A stretch of 64,000 bases of DNA from Acidobacteriota bacterium (GTDB lineage: Bacteria > Acidobacteriota > Thermoanaerobaculia > Multivoradales > Multivoraceae): NCBI GenBank assembly GCA_003388555.1, contig QQVD01000006.1, forward strand, positions 1 through 64,000, given 5' to 3'. Shown here in pieces: positions 7,304 to 16,056 of the stretch. Both the position numbers and the translations under genes were made by a program. Every line of letters starts with the position of its first letter. The first letter of the stretch is position 1. The notes below the pieces were generated by a model. It did not search any database. It worked only from the letters and a program-made list of their open reading frames with translations, and was not told the DNA's origin.

Positions 7304-9918
7304 CCTCGCCGCCCGCAACCGTCGACAGGCTGCTCGAGCAGGCAGCCGCGTTGGCGCCGGCGCAGCGCCGCGACTTCCTCGAGCGGGCCGCGAACGGCGA
7401 TCGCGAGCTGATCGCCGAGGTCGAGAGCCTGCTCGAGTTCCTGCCGGCGTCGGAGGGCTTCCTCGAGACGGCGCCCGTGGTGCCGCCGACCCTCGCCGCG
7501 GCGGCCGGCGACCACCGTGTCGACCGTGTCGACCGTGTCGACCGCCGAGGCGAGCGGATCGGGCCTTGGATCCTGCTGCACCCGCTCGGCGCCGGCGGCA
7601 TGGGCTCGGTGCATCTCGCCGAACGGGCCGACGGAGCGTTCGAGAAGCAGGTCGCGATCAAGCTGATCCGCACCGATCTGGGCTCCGCTGCGCTGCGGCG
7701 GCGCTTCCTCACCGAACGCCAGGCCCTGGCTGCCCTGGAGCACCCCAACATCGCCCGGCTGCTCGACGGCGGATCGACCGAGGGCGGAGCTCCCTACCTG
7801 GCGATGGAGTACGTCGAAGGAGGGCGGCCGATCGACGAAGCCTGCCGACGGGAAGGGCTCGCAGAGAGGGAGGTGCTACGACACTTCCTGTCCGTCTGCG
7901 ATGCGGTCCAGTACGCCCACTCTCGGCTGGTGGTGCACCGCGATCTCAAACCGAGCAACGTGCTGCTCGACCGCGACGGGCGCATCAAGCTCGTCGACTT
8001 CGGCATCGCGAAGCTGCTGCAGGAGGAGACGCGAGCCGCCGTCACCGCGCCCCGCGCCTCGTCAGGCGCGCCCGCCGAGACGCTGGCCGGGCCGCGTCCG
8101 CTGACTCCCGCGTATGCCAGCCCGGAGCAGCTGCGTGGCGAGTCGGGTGGGATCGCCACCGACGTCTACTCGCTGGGAATGCTGCTGCACGTCGTGCTCG
8201 CCGGCGAGCTGCCGCCTCGCCAGGGCGAGGCCGGCACGCGGGTCCTGCTGGACGGCGATCTGGCCTGGATCACGAGGCGTGCTCTCGCCGAGGATCCGCG
8301 GCAGCGCTATCCCACCGTGGCCCACCTGGCGCAGGACGTCGAACGCCACCTCAGCCACCACCCGGTCTCCGCCGCGCCCGCCTCGCTGGGTCGTCGCGCC
8401 AGGCTCTTCCACCGGCGCCATCGGCTCGCGGTCTCCCTGGCAGCCGCCATCGTGCTGGCCCTGCTCACCGCGGCCATCGTCAGCACGCGCTCCTACTTCG
8501 CCGCCGACCGCGCCCGTGTGCGAGCGGAGACCGAGCGCAAGGCCGCCGAGCAGGTGAGCGAGTTCCTGGCCACCGTGCTCGGATCGATCGACCCCAACGT
8601 CGCGCAGGGCCGCGACGTCAGCGTGCTGGCCGAGGTGATCCAGCAGGCCGCACGCCGCATCCCCCGCGAGCTCGAGGAACAGCCCGAGGTGGCGGCACGA
8701 CTGCACCGCACCCTCGGCACGGCCTACCGCAGGCTGGCGCGCTACTCCGAAGCGGAGGGCCAGCTGCGCCGCGCGATCGAGCTGCAACGGTCGATCGGAT
8801 CGCCGGATGCGGCGACCCGGATCGAGCTCGGCCGCGTCCTGCTCGACCAGGCGCGTCACGACGAGGCCGACGAGTGGCTCACCCGCACCGTCGAGATCGC
8901 CGAAGCAGAGCACGGCGCGGACTCGGTGCAGCGCGCCGCGGCGCTCGTCGCCCACGGCGAAGCGGCGGGTCTGCTGGGCCAGTCCGACCGCGCCCGGCAG
9001 CTGCTCTCGGCGGCGGTCGAGATCCTGCGCGTCGCTGGCTCCGAGCACGAGCAGGCGCTCGCCGGGGCGCTCGGTGAGCTCGGCTGGCAGCTGGCCACCG
9101 ACCACCGGGCCGACGAGGCCGAGCCGCTCATGCGCGAGGCGCTGGCCCTGCGACGCCGCCACGCCGCCAGCGAGCCCCTCGACCTGCTCGCCGGCCTCGA
9201 GCGGCTCGGCTACACGCTGCGGGTCCAAGGGGAGCTCGACGAGTCGCTCGATTTGTACCGGGAGCAGGTCGACCTCGCCCGGCGCCTGCTCGGCCCGCAT
9301 CACCCGCACTACGGCCTCGCCCTCAGCCACCTCGGCGCCCTGCACGAGGTGCGCGGCGAGCACGACGCTGCGCAGCAGCGCTACCTCGCCGCGCTCGAGG
9401 TGCAGCAGGCGGCGCTCGGCGAAGGGCACCGCGAGGTGGCGACGACGCGCAACAACCTCGGCGGCCTCTACCGCAAGATGGGTCGGTTCGACGACGCGGC
9501 GCAGGAGTTCGGCGCCGCCGCGGCGATCTATCGCGAGGTCTTCGGCGACCAGCACCCGTGGGTGGCGATCGTGCTGCAGAACCTCGCCTACGCCTCGTTC
9601 CGGGCTGGCGACTGGACTCTCGCCGAGCGCCAGCTCAGCGAGTACCTGCAGGCGGCGGCCCGGCACTGGCCCGCCGGTCACTGGCAGATCGTCTGGTTCG
9701 AGGGCATGCGCGGTGCCGTCCTGTTCGAGCTCGGTCGCCGGGAGCAGGGTGAGCGTCTGCTCCGCGACAGCTGGGACTCGCTGCGGCGGGACCTCGGCGC
9801 GGAGGATCGCCGCGTCGACGAGCTGCGCGCCCTGCTGGCGGCGATCTACGAGCGCTCCGGCCGAGCCGACGAGCGACGACGCCTGCTCGCCGAGTCGCCC
9901 GGGTCCGGGGAGGACTGA
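7300..9918 (+). CDS. Transmembrane Ser/Thr protein kinase with TPR domain, module 1
   Basis: An 872-residue PknB-type kinase. It has a short helical N-terminus, a glycine loop GAGGMGS near residue 98, catalytic Lys121, an HRDLKPSN loop near 213, DFG near 233 and the TPAYASPEQL segment. A single membrane helix at about 376-398 separates the cytoplasmic kinase from a C-terminal half made of TPR repeats (for example RNNLGGLYRKMGRFDDAAQEF). The TPR half should be periplasmic if topology follows the family. The GTG start overlaps the sigma-factor stop. An in-frame 9-base repeat encodes RVDRVDRVD at residues 73-81, just before the kinase fold. The gene converges on the next, oppositely oriented kinase with only 39 bases between stops. 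Confidence 0.92.
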   Translation: MTSPPATVDRLLEQAAALAPAQRRDFLERAANGDRELIAEVESLLEFLPASEGFLETAPVVPPTLAAAAGDHRVDRVDRVDRRGERIGPWILLHPLGAGGMGSVHLAERADGAFEKQVAIKLIRTDLGSAALRRRFLTERQALAALEHPNIARLLDGGSTEGGAPYLAMEYVEGGRPIDEACRREGLAEREVLRHFLSVCDAVQYAHSRLVVHRDLKPSNVLLDRDGRIKLVDFGIAKLLQEETRAAVTAPRASSGAPAETLAGPRPLTPAYASPEQLRGESGGIATDVYSLGMLLHVVLAGELPPRQGEAGTRVLLDGDLAWITRRALAEDPRQRYPTVAHLAQDVERHLSHHPVSAAPASLGRRARLFHRRHRLAVSLAAAIVLALLTAAIVSTRSYFAADRARVRAETERKAAEQVSEFLATVLGSIDPNVAQGRDVSVLAEVIQQAARRIPRELEEQPEVAARLHRTLGTAYRRLARYSEAEGQLRRAIELQRSIGSPDAATRIELGRVLLDQARHDEADEWLTRTVEIAEAEHGADSVQRAAALVAHGEAAGLLGQSDRARQLLSAAVEILRVAGSEHEQALAGALGELGWQLATDHRADEAEPLMREALALRRRHAASEPLDLLAGLERLGYTLRVQGELDESLDLYREQVDLARRLLGPHHPHYGLALSHLGALHEVRGEHDAAQQRYLAALEVQQAALGEGHREVATTRNNLGGLYRKMGRFDDAAQEFGAAAAIYREVFGDQHPWVAIVLQNLAYASFRAGDWTLAERQLSEYLQAAARHWPAGHWQIVWFEGMRGAVLFELGRREQGERLLRDSWDSLRRDLGAEDRRVDELRALLAAIYERSGRADERRRLLAESPGSGED
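7515..7541. repeat. 9-bp tandem repeat (CCGTGTCGA), three copies, inside kinase 1
   Basis: Three exact units encode the RVDRVDRVD stretch of kinase 1 between its N-terminal helices and the kinase fold. The unit length keeps the frame, so copy number could vary without breaking the gene. Confidence 0.8.
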
Positions 9919-9957
9919 GGAGCGCGGCCGGCGTGCGCCCGGGTCGCGACGCTCTCG

Positions 9958-12900
9958 TCAACCGCCGCAGCTCTCCAGCTCGGCCAGCAGCTGGTCGGCG
10001 GTCCGCCGCAGCTCGTCGGGCTCCTCCGCCGTGGCACCGGGCCGGCGCGACGCGAGCACCGCCTGGCGCAGCGCAGGACGCAGTGCGCAGGCAGTGTTCC
10101 GATCCTCGGCGTCCAGCGCCAGCCGCACCGCCTCGACCAGCGGCTCGACCGCTCCGTCGCCGCCGTCGCGCAGCCGCACCCTGGCCTGCTCCTCGAGAGC
10201 CTGGAGCAGATAGACCCGGGTCTGCGGCGGCGCCTCGCGCAGCAGCTCGACCGCCCTGTCGAACAGGCCCGCGGCACGTGCCGGCTCCACCTCGAACAGG
10301 CTGCGCCCGAGATTCAGGGCCGCGATGCCGACGTTGGGGTGGCCCGGCCCGAGCGTCGCCTCGAAGCCGGCGAGGGCCTCCTCGAGCAACGGCCTCGCCA
10401 CATCGAAGCGCTGCTGGGCGAGCAGCGCGGAGGCGAGGTTGTGCGCCACCAGGGCGCGGTGCGGATGCTCGGCGGGCAGCTCGGCGAGCGAGAGCTGGCG
10501 CGCCTGCTCGAGCACAGGGAGCGCCTCGACGGAGCGCTCCTCGCGGACCAGCAGGCTTCCCAGGCTCGAAAGCGGCAGGATGAGGCCGGGGTGGCCGTCG
10601 CCGAAGAGCTGGCGCAGGGTCGCGATGGCGGAGCGCATCGCGTCGACCGCCCCGGCGACGTCTCCGGCCTGCGATCGGGCGACCGCTAGGTTGTTGTAGG
10701 TCTCGGCGACGTCGGGATGCAGGTCACCGAAGCGCTGGCGGTAGATCGCGAGTGCCTGCTCGAGCATCTCGAGCGCGAGCTCGGAGTTGCCGAGCCCGCG
10801 CTCGGCTCCGGCGAGATTGCGCAGGCTGTGGGCCACCTCGGCATGGCTCTCACCGTAGACCTGACGCCTCGCCTCCAGGGCGCGGCGCAGCAGCTCGGCC
10901 GCCTCCTCCATCTCGCCGCGCCGCACCAGCAGCACTCCGAGGTCGTTCCAGCTCCGCGCCAGCCCGGGATCCGGCGGCGTGACCTCGAGCAGCCAGGAGT
11001 CGATCGCCTCGCGGTAGAGGGTCTCTGCGCGATCGAGGTCGCCGCTCTCGAGCACCGCGTCGGCGAGATGCTGTGCCGCCTGCGCCAGCTCTCCCGGAGG
11101 GGCTGCGATCGCCTCGCGTTGCTCGTAGGCGTCCTCGAGCTCTTCCAGCGCGCGGCCCCCTTCACCGAGCTCGAGCAGCGCCAGGCCCAGCACCGAGCCG
11201 ACGTCGGCACTGGGCCGCGACGGCTGCGCGGCTCCTGCGAGCAGCAGGCGGGCCTCCTCGGCGAGCCGGCGCGCCGCCTCCGCCTCGCCGACCTCGAGGC
11301 GCAGACGGGCCAGCTCGACCAGCGCCGCCGCAGCCTGAGCACCCTGACCGAGAGCGTGGCGCAGTGCCACCGCACTCGACAACAGACGCTCGGAGTCGTC
11401 GTAGGCGCCGAGCGAGCGGTAGAGGCGGCCCAGCACCTGCTCGATCTCGGCCCGGACCTCCGGCTCTTCGGCCAGGTCGTCGGCGACCCGCGCGGCGCCG
11501 GCGTCGAGCAGCGCCACAGCGGTCACCTGCTCGCCGCGGGCGCGCGCCGGATCGTTGCCCTCGAAGATCTCGGTCAGCAGCTGCACCACACGCTCGGTGC
11601 GCGCGGCGTTACGCTGTGCCTGGCGCGACTGGCTCCAGGTCCCCCAGACGCCGGCGGCGAAGACCACCGCCACGAGGACGCCGGCGCTCAGCGCCACGCG
11701 ATGCCGCCAGGCGAATTTGCGGGCGCGGTACCAGCGGTTGCCGCGCAGCGCGGAGACCGGCCGGCCGCCGCGGAACGCCTCGAGGTCGGTGATCAGCTCA
11801 GCCACCGAGCCGTAGCGACGCGCCGGCTCCTCCTCCAGGCAGCGCTGCACGATGGCGTCGAGATCGCGCGGCACCCTCATGCCCGACTGCGACGGCCGCG
11901 GCGGCGCCAGGCCGGAGGACGGATCGGGACCGCGCGGCGGCCAGTCGGCGGGCCGGGATCCCGCGAGCAGCTCGTAGAGCACGACACCGAGCGAGAAGAC
12001 GTCCGTCGCCAGACTGACCGGCGCTCCCCGCAGCTGCTCCGGCGCCGCGTACTCCGGCGTCGCGGGCGCCCGGCCGGTGCGGGTCAGCGGCTGCTCGCCG
12101 TCGTCGCGCTCGAGCAGGCCGGCGATGCCGAAGTCGAGCAGCTTGACCCGCACGCCGGAGCCGGAGCTTGAGCCGCTGCTGTCGGCGCCCGACGGGGCGT
12201 CGCGTTGGGCGACGAGCACGTTCGAGGGCTTCAGATCGCGGTGCACCACCAGGTTCTCGTGGGCGTACTGCACCGCGCGGCAGGCGGCGAGGAAGAGCTC
12301 GACGATCTGGTCCACCGAAGTGCCGACGCGCTCGCAGTAGGCGGTGATCGGCTCGCCGGAGACCAGCTCCATGGCGAAGTACGGAACGCCGCCGTCGGTG
12401 GTGCCGCCGTCGACCAGGCGGGCGATCCCCGGGTGGTCTAGCCGCGCCAGAATCCGGCGCTCGCGCAGGAAGCGGCGCCGCAGGTCCGGATCGAAGGCGC
12501 CGGCGAGAGGCTGCACTATCTTCAGCGCCACCTGCTGCGCGAAGCGCTCGTCGCCCTCGCCCACCGCGCGTCGGCCGAGGTAGACCTCCCCCATCCCGCC
12601 GCGCCCCAGCGGCCGCTCGACGACGAACGCACCGATCCGGCTGCCGGACACGAACGTCCAACCCTCGCCGGACGCAGCCGCGCTTCTCCCCGCCGAGGGC
12701 TGCGGCCGGGTGGAGTCGGCAGCGCCGCCCGCGGCCCGATCGCCCGGCTCCTCCGCGCCGTAGCGGCGTGGCGACAGGAAGTCGGCGTCGAGGTCGCGGT
12801 CCGCCACGAGCAGGCGGGCGACCTCCTCGGCCAGCTCGGGATCCTCCGCCCGCAGTGCGCGCAGAGCCCGTTGCTGCTCCGCCGACTCGAGACCCGCCCA

Positions 12901-12969
12901 CTCGTCGAAGCAGCGCTCGACACGCTCCCACCGGGCGCGGGCACCATCGCTGCCGGTCTCGGGGCTCAC
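9958..12969 (-). CDS. Transmembrane Ser/Thr protein kinase with TPR domain, module 2
   Basis: A 1003-residue paralogue of the module 1 kinase on the opposite strand. The glycine loop GRGGMGEVYLG is at about 122-132 and the catalytic Lys is residue 150. The HRDLKPSNVLV loop is near 242, with LLDFGIAGLL and TPEYAAPEQLRG following. A membrane helix (VALSAGVLVAVVFAAGVWG) lies at about 421-443. The rest is a long TPR array, including ARSWNDLGVLLVRRGEMEEA and AETYNNLAVARSQAGDVAGA. The start is GTG at 12969, which gives the family-typical N-terminus (RVERCFDEWAGL). Unlike the other two modules, the gene is 93 bases from its sigma factor rather than overlapping it. Confidence 0.92.
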   Translation of the reverse strand: MSPETGSDGARARWERVERCFDEWAGLESAEQQRALRALRAEDPELAEEVARLLVADRDLDADFLSPRRYGAEEPGDRAAGGAADSTRPQPSAGRSAAASGEGWTFVSGSRIGAFVVERPLGRGGMGEVYLGRRAVGEGDERFAQQVALKIVQPLAGAFDPDLRRRFLRERRILARLDHPGIARLVDGGTTDGGVPYFAMELVSGEPITAYCERVGTSVDQIVELFLAACRAVQYAHENLVVHRDLKPSNVLVAQRDAPSGADSSGSSSGSGVRVKLLDFGIAGLLERDDGEQPLTRTGRAPATPEYAAPEQLRGAPVSLATDVFSLGVVLYELLAGSRPADWPPRGPDPSSGLAPPRPSQSGMRVPRDLDAIVQRCLEEEPARRYGSVAELITDLEAFRGGRPVSALRGNRWYRARKFAWRHRVALSAGVLVAVVFAAGVWGTWSQSRQAQRNAARTERVVQLLTEIFEGNDPARARGEQVTAVALLDAGAARVADDLAEEPEVRAEIEQVLGRLYRSLGAYDDSERLLSSAVALRHALGQGAQAAAALVELARLRLEVGEAEAARRLAEEARLLLAGAAQPSRPSADVGSVLGLALLELGEGGRALEELEDAYEQREAIAAPPGELAQAAQHLADAVLESGDLDRAETLYREAIDSWLLEVTPPDPGLARSWNDLGVLLVRRGEMEEAAELLRRALEARRQVYGESHAEVAHSLRNLAGAERGLGNSELALEMLEQALAIYRQRFGDLHPDVAETYNNLAVARSQAGDVAGAVDAMRSAIATLRQLFGDGHPGLILPLSSLGSLLVREERSVEALPVLEQARQLSLAELPAEHPHRALVAHNLASALLAQQRFDVARPLLEEALAGFEATLGPGHPNVGIAALNLGRSLFEVEPARAAGLFDRAVELLREAPPQTRVYLLQALEEQARVRLRDGGDGAVEPLVEAVRLALDAEDRNTACALRPALRQAVLASRRPGATAEEPDELRRTADQLLAELESCGG

Positions 12970-13062
12970 GGCGGACCGCTCCCACCCGGCGACGGCGCCG
13001 CGCCCGGTACTGCTACCGCTCGGGCCATCTTCCCGCGCGCCTCACGCCGAAGTCCCAAGGGC

Positions 13063-13692
13063 TCAGCCCTGGCCATCTGGGTCGTCCACGACGCTCGTTC
13101 CACCTTCGGCGGGTACGGGCCCACCGCGCATGCGCGCGTGCAGGAAGGCGCGCGCGGTGCGCCAGTCGCGCCGCAGGGTGCGCGACGAGACTTCGAGGAC
13201 CTCGGCGATCTCCTCCATCGGCAGCCCGGCGAAGTGGCGCAGCTCGACCAACCGGACGAGGCGTGGGCTGCGCTCGGCGAGCTGCTGCAGCGCCTCCTCG
13301 AGCGCCAGCAGCTCCTGGTCCTCGTCGAAGGGAGCCGCGGGCTCCGCCACCTCGTCGAGGCCGATCTTCTGGTCCAGGCCGCCGCGCTTGGCGGCGCGCC
13401 GACGACGTGAGGAGTCGACCAGGATCTGCCTCATCGCGCGGGCCGCCAGCGAAAAGAAGTGGCCGCGGTCGACCGCGCTGACCCGGGCGCTCCCGATCAG
13501 CTTCAGGTAGGTCTCGTGCACCAGCTCGGTCGGCGCCATCGTCGCCGGCTGCAGACGTACCTGAGCCCCGGCGATACGACGCAGCTCGCCGTAGACACGG
13601 TCGAAGAGCTCGTCGCGCGCTCCGTCGCGCCCCTGGCGCCAGGCCGCCAGCAGATCGGTCACCTCCTGACGCGGCAGGCCCTCCTCGCTCAC
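13063..13692 (-). CDS. ECF-type RNA polymerase sigma factor, module 2
   Basis: A 209-residue sigma factor of the same ECF type as modules 1 and 3. Region 2 shows DELFDRVYGELRRIAGAQ, TELVHETYLKLIG and RGHFFSLAARAMRQILVDS, then a basic RRRRAAKRGG segment. Region 4 is RLVRLVELRHFAGLPMEEIA followed by SSRTLRRDWRTARAFL. The GTG start at 13692 has a strong AGGAGG site 7 bases upstream. It is transcribed towards the module 2 kinase, and the two very likely form an operon despite the 93-base gap. It may direct RNA polymerase to a small regulon in response to its kinase partner; the signal is not evident. Confidence 0.9.
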   Translation of the reverse strand: MSEEGLPRQEVTDLLAAWRQGRDGARDELFDRVYGELRRIAGAQVRLQPATMAPTELVHETYLKLIGSARVSAVDRGHFFSLAARAMRQILVDSSRRRRAAKRGGLDQKIGLDEVAEPAAPFDEDQELLALEEALQQLAERSPRLVRLVELRHFAGLPMEEIAEVLEVSSRTLRRDWRTARAFLHARMRGGPVPAEGGTSVVDDPDGQG

Positions 13693-13784
13693 CGACTCGC
13701 CTCCTGGCTGGCATCATGCCAGACGGGTCGGATCGGTGAGCCACCGCGGCCGGGAGGGCCTGCATCACGGGCGCTTCGGGAGGG

Positions 13785-15845
13785 TCACGGGCAGGTGGCG
13801 AAGGCGTTGCTGTCGAGCACCGGCCCGAAGCCCTGTCCACCCTGGCTGGTGTAGCGACGCATCTGCTGCGCCGCGGTGTCGGTGACCTCGAGCTCGAGCT
13901 GCAGGTCGGTGAGTCCGGCGGCAAAGACCCAGTGTCGCTGGTTGACTCCGCACGCGTCGAGCACTTTGACCAGCAGCTCGACGTTGCCGGGACCGAAGAA
14001 GTAGAAGTAGCCGGAGTCACCGCTCAGCGGCACGGCGCTTCCCTGTCCCTGGACCCCCTGCGCGGTGACGTAGGAGAGCTCGACCAGGAAGCGGTTCTGG
14101 TTGAGGCAGAGGGCATCGTCGCCGCCGGCGCAGACCGCGGAGTCGATCTGCAGCAGGCGCGATCCGGCCGCGGCGAGCGCCCCCGTGGCGGTTGCCGTCG
14201 CCGATCCGTCGTCACCGCCGTGCCCGCCGAGGCTGCCGACGGTGGCGGCAGCGCCGCACGGGAAGGCCGAGGTGTCCCGCACGGTCTCGAACGGCCGGCC
14301 GAGCGGATTGAAGTAGCGCCGCTGGGTCGCCGTGGTGGTGTCGGTCACCGCGAGATCGATCTCGACGTCGGTCGCTCCCGCGGCGAAGACCCAGAGGTTC
14401 TGGTTGAGCCCACATCCCTCGAGACCCTTGAGCACCAGCTCGACGTTCTCCTCGGTGAAGAACCAGAAGGTCGCCGTCTCGTCGGTCAACAGGTCGGCCT
14501 GACCGACGCCGACCTCGCCGGCCAGGGTGCGCCAGGCGGCCTCGACCTTGAGGCGCCCCTGCTGCACGCACGCCGCGGTCGGCGCGCCGATGCACAGCGA
14601 CGAGGTCTGCGACAGCCGCAGCGCAGCGTCGGGCCCACTCGCGTGGTAGGCGACCTGGGCGTCGCCGGCGGCGTCGAGGGCGACCACCGGCGCCTGTCCC
14701 CGCTGGTCGACGAGCTGCTCGCCCTCGAGCGGCTGGCCGTTCGCCGCGTAGGCGCGCTGGCGCACCGAGAACGTGTTCGGCAGCACGCTGCCGATCGCCG
14801 CGGTCCAGGCGACGACGAAACCGCCGTCGGAGCGCATGGCGACGGTCGCGGCGGTGGGCGAGGCCCCGCTCTGGTTGACCTGGAACTCGGCGCCGCGGGG
14901 CTGGCCGTCGGAGCGGTAGCGCCGCGCCGCCACGGTGTCGTCGGTGTGCGAGAAGACGATCACGAACTCGCCGCCCGGCGCGACGCCGACGCTGGGGAAC
15001 TGCTTCTGCGACGGCTGCAGGGTGGCGACCCGGAAGGTCGCGGCGCGCGGTGCGCCACCGGCGGTGTAGCGCCTGCCGAAGACCTCCGAGCCGCCAGAGG
15101 AGCGCGGCCCCTGCCAGACGACGACGAAGGCGCCCGAGGCGTCGGACTCCACCGCGGCGTTGGTGTTGAGCCCGTTGAGGCTGATCCCGGGCGCCTCCTG
15201 GCTGACCAGGAACTCCGCTCCCTGAGGCTGGCCGCCCGGGGAGAAGCGCCGGGCGTAGACGTCTGGGGGGAAACCGGCGTGGGTGCTGTCCCAGGCGACG
15301 ATCCAGCCGTGGCCGGGACGCCAGGCCAACGCCGGGCTGCGCTGACGTCCCGTCGCCTGGCTGTTGAGCACCCGCTGGCCTCCGATCGGAGTCCCGTTGG
15401 GCGCGAAGAGGCGACCCAGCACCGTCCAGTCGTCACCGTCCTCGCCGGCGTTGCTCTCCCAGACCACGAAGTGGTTGCCGAGATCGTCGACCGCCACGTC
15501 GGCGTACTGCTGGATGCCCGCGGACGAGGTGTTGGCGATCTGCTCTGGGCCCATCGGCCGGCCGGTGAGCGAGATGCGCCGCACGCAGATCTCCGCCGAG
15601 GCCCCCGGGATGTCGCAGTGCCAGGCGACTACGGTGGTGCCGGCTGCGTTCGAGTCGACACTCGGGTACGAGTCGGTCTGGGCCGGGTCGTTGACGATGA
15701 GGGACGGGCCCAGGAAGCGGGTCTGGGCACTGGCGGATGCCACGTGGGTGACCGCCGCGATGACCGCCAATCCGAGCACCCCGAACCTCGGCACCGTCGC
15801 CATCCGGGCGCTCCGTGAGTCCTGCGCCGTTTCCTTGCCTGCCAT
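13785..15845 (-). CDS. Secreted protein with propeller-like repeats and twin C-terminal domains
   Basis: A 686-residue exported protein of unknown function. The signal peptide ends near VASASAQ (about residue 42). Residues of about 50-420 hold repeated units of the type GGFVVAWxS, R-ace, GxPxGAEFxV (WHCDIPGASAEICVRRI, FVVWESN, WIVAWDSTHAG, FVVVWQGPRSSGG), consistent with a beta-propeller. The C-terminus contains two homologous units of about 110 residues. Each has an opening Cys pair (LCIGAPTAAC, VCAGGDDALC), an NVELVLKGLEGCGLNQNLWV-type core (second copy NVELLVKVLDACGVNQRHWV), FAAGxTD, VTDT, and a final SAFPC/NAFATC. The ATG at 15845 is preceded by AGGAGAG. No enzyme motif is visible; binding or adhesion is a guess. 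Confidence 0.8.
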   Translation of the reverse strand: MAGKETAQDSRSARMATVPRFGVLGLAVIAAVTHVASASAQTRFLGPSLIVNDPAQTDSYPSVDSNAAGTTVVAWHCDIPGASAEICVRRISLTGRPMGPEQIANTSSAGIQQYADVAVDDLGNHFVVWESNAGEDGDDWTVLGRLFAPNGTPIGGQRVLNSQATGRQRSPALAWRPGHGWIVAWDSTHAGFPPDVYARRFSPGGQPQGAEFLVSQEAPGISLNGLNTNAAVESDASGAFVVVWQGPRSSGGSEVFGRRYTAGGAPRAATFRVATLQPSQKQFPSVGVAPGGEFVIVFSHTDDTVAARRYRSDGQPRGAEFQVNQSGASPTAATVAMRSDGGFVVAWTAAIGSVLPNTFSVRQRAYAANGQPLEGEQLVDQRGQAPVVALDAAGDAQVAYHASGPDAALRLSQTSSLCIGAPTAACVQQGRLKVEAAWRTLAGEVGVGQADLLTDETATFWFFTEENVELVLKGLEGCGLNQNLWVFAAGATDVEIDLAVTDTTTATQRRYFNPLGRPFETVRDTSAFPCGAAATVGSLGGHGGDDGSATATATGALAAAGSRLLQIDSAVCAGGDDALCLNQNRFLVELSYVTAQGVQGQGSAVPLSGDSGYFYFFGPGNVELLVKVLDACGVNQRHWVFAAGLTDLQLELEVTDTAAQQMRRYTSQGGQGFGPVLDSNAFATCP

Positions 15846-16056
15846 CTTCTCTCTCCTGCGCTGTCGCCGTGATCTCCGATCGGGCGGACGCCGCGGTCGG
15901 CGCCTCGACAGGGACACGCAGGCGTGATGGCAGAGTGGCCAAGGTCGGCGCAGGATTTCCGAATCGCTGGTGGAGCCGGGGAGCTGCCAGGTGGGACGCA
16001 TCTGCAGCGAGCTGAGCCGCACGAGCGCCGCTGAGAGCCTGCGGGCACGGAGGCCG

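Noticed and set aside
3986-7318. A 1110-codon open frame on the minus strand across the second permease and sigma factor
   Set aside because: Very GC-rich coding DNA gives long antisense frames. Its translation is Gln/Arg/His-rich without family motifs, while the plus strand encodes a clear ADOP permease and sigma factor.
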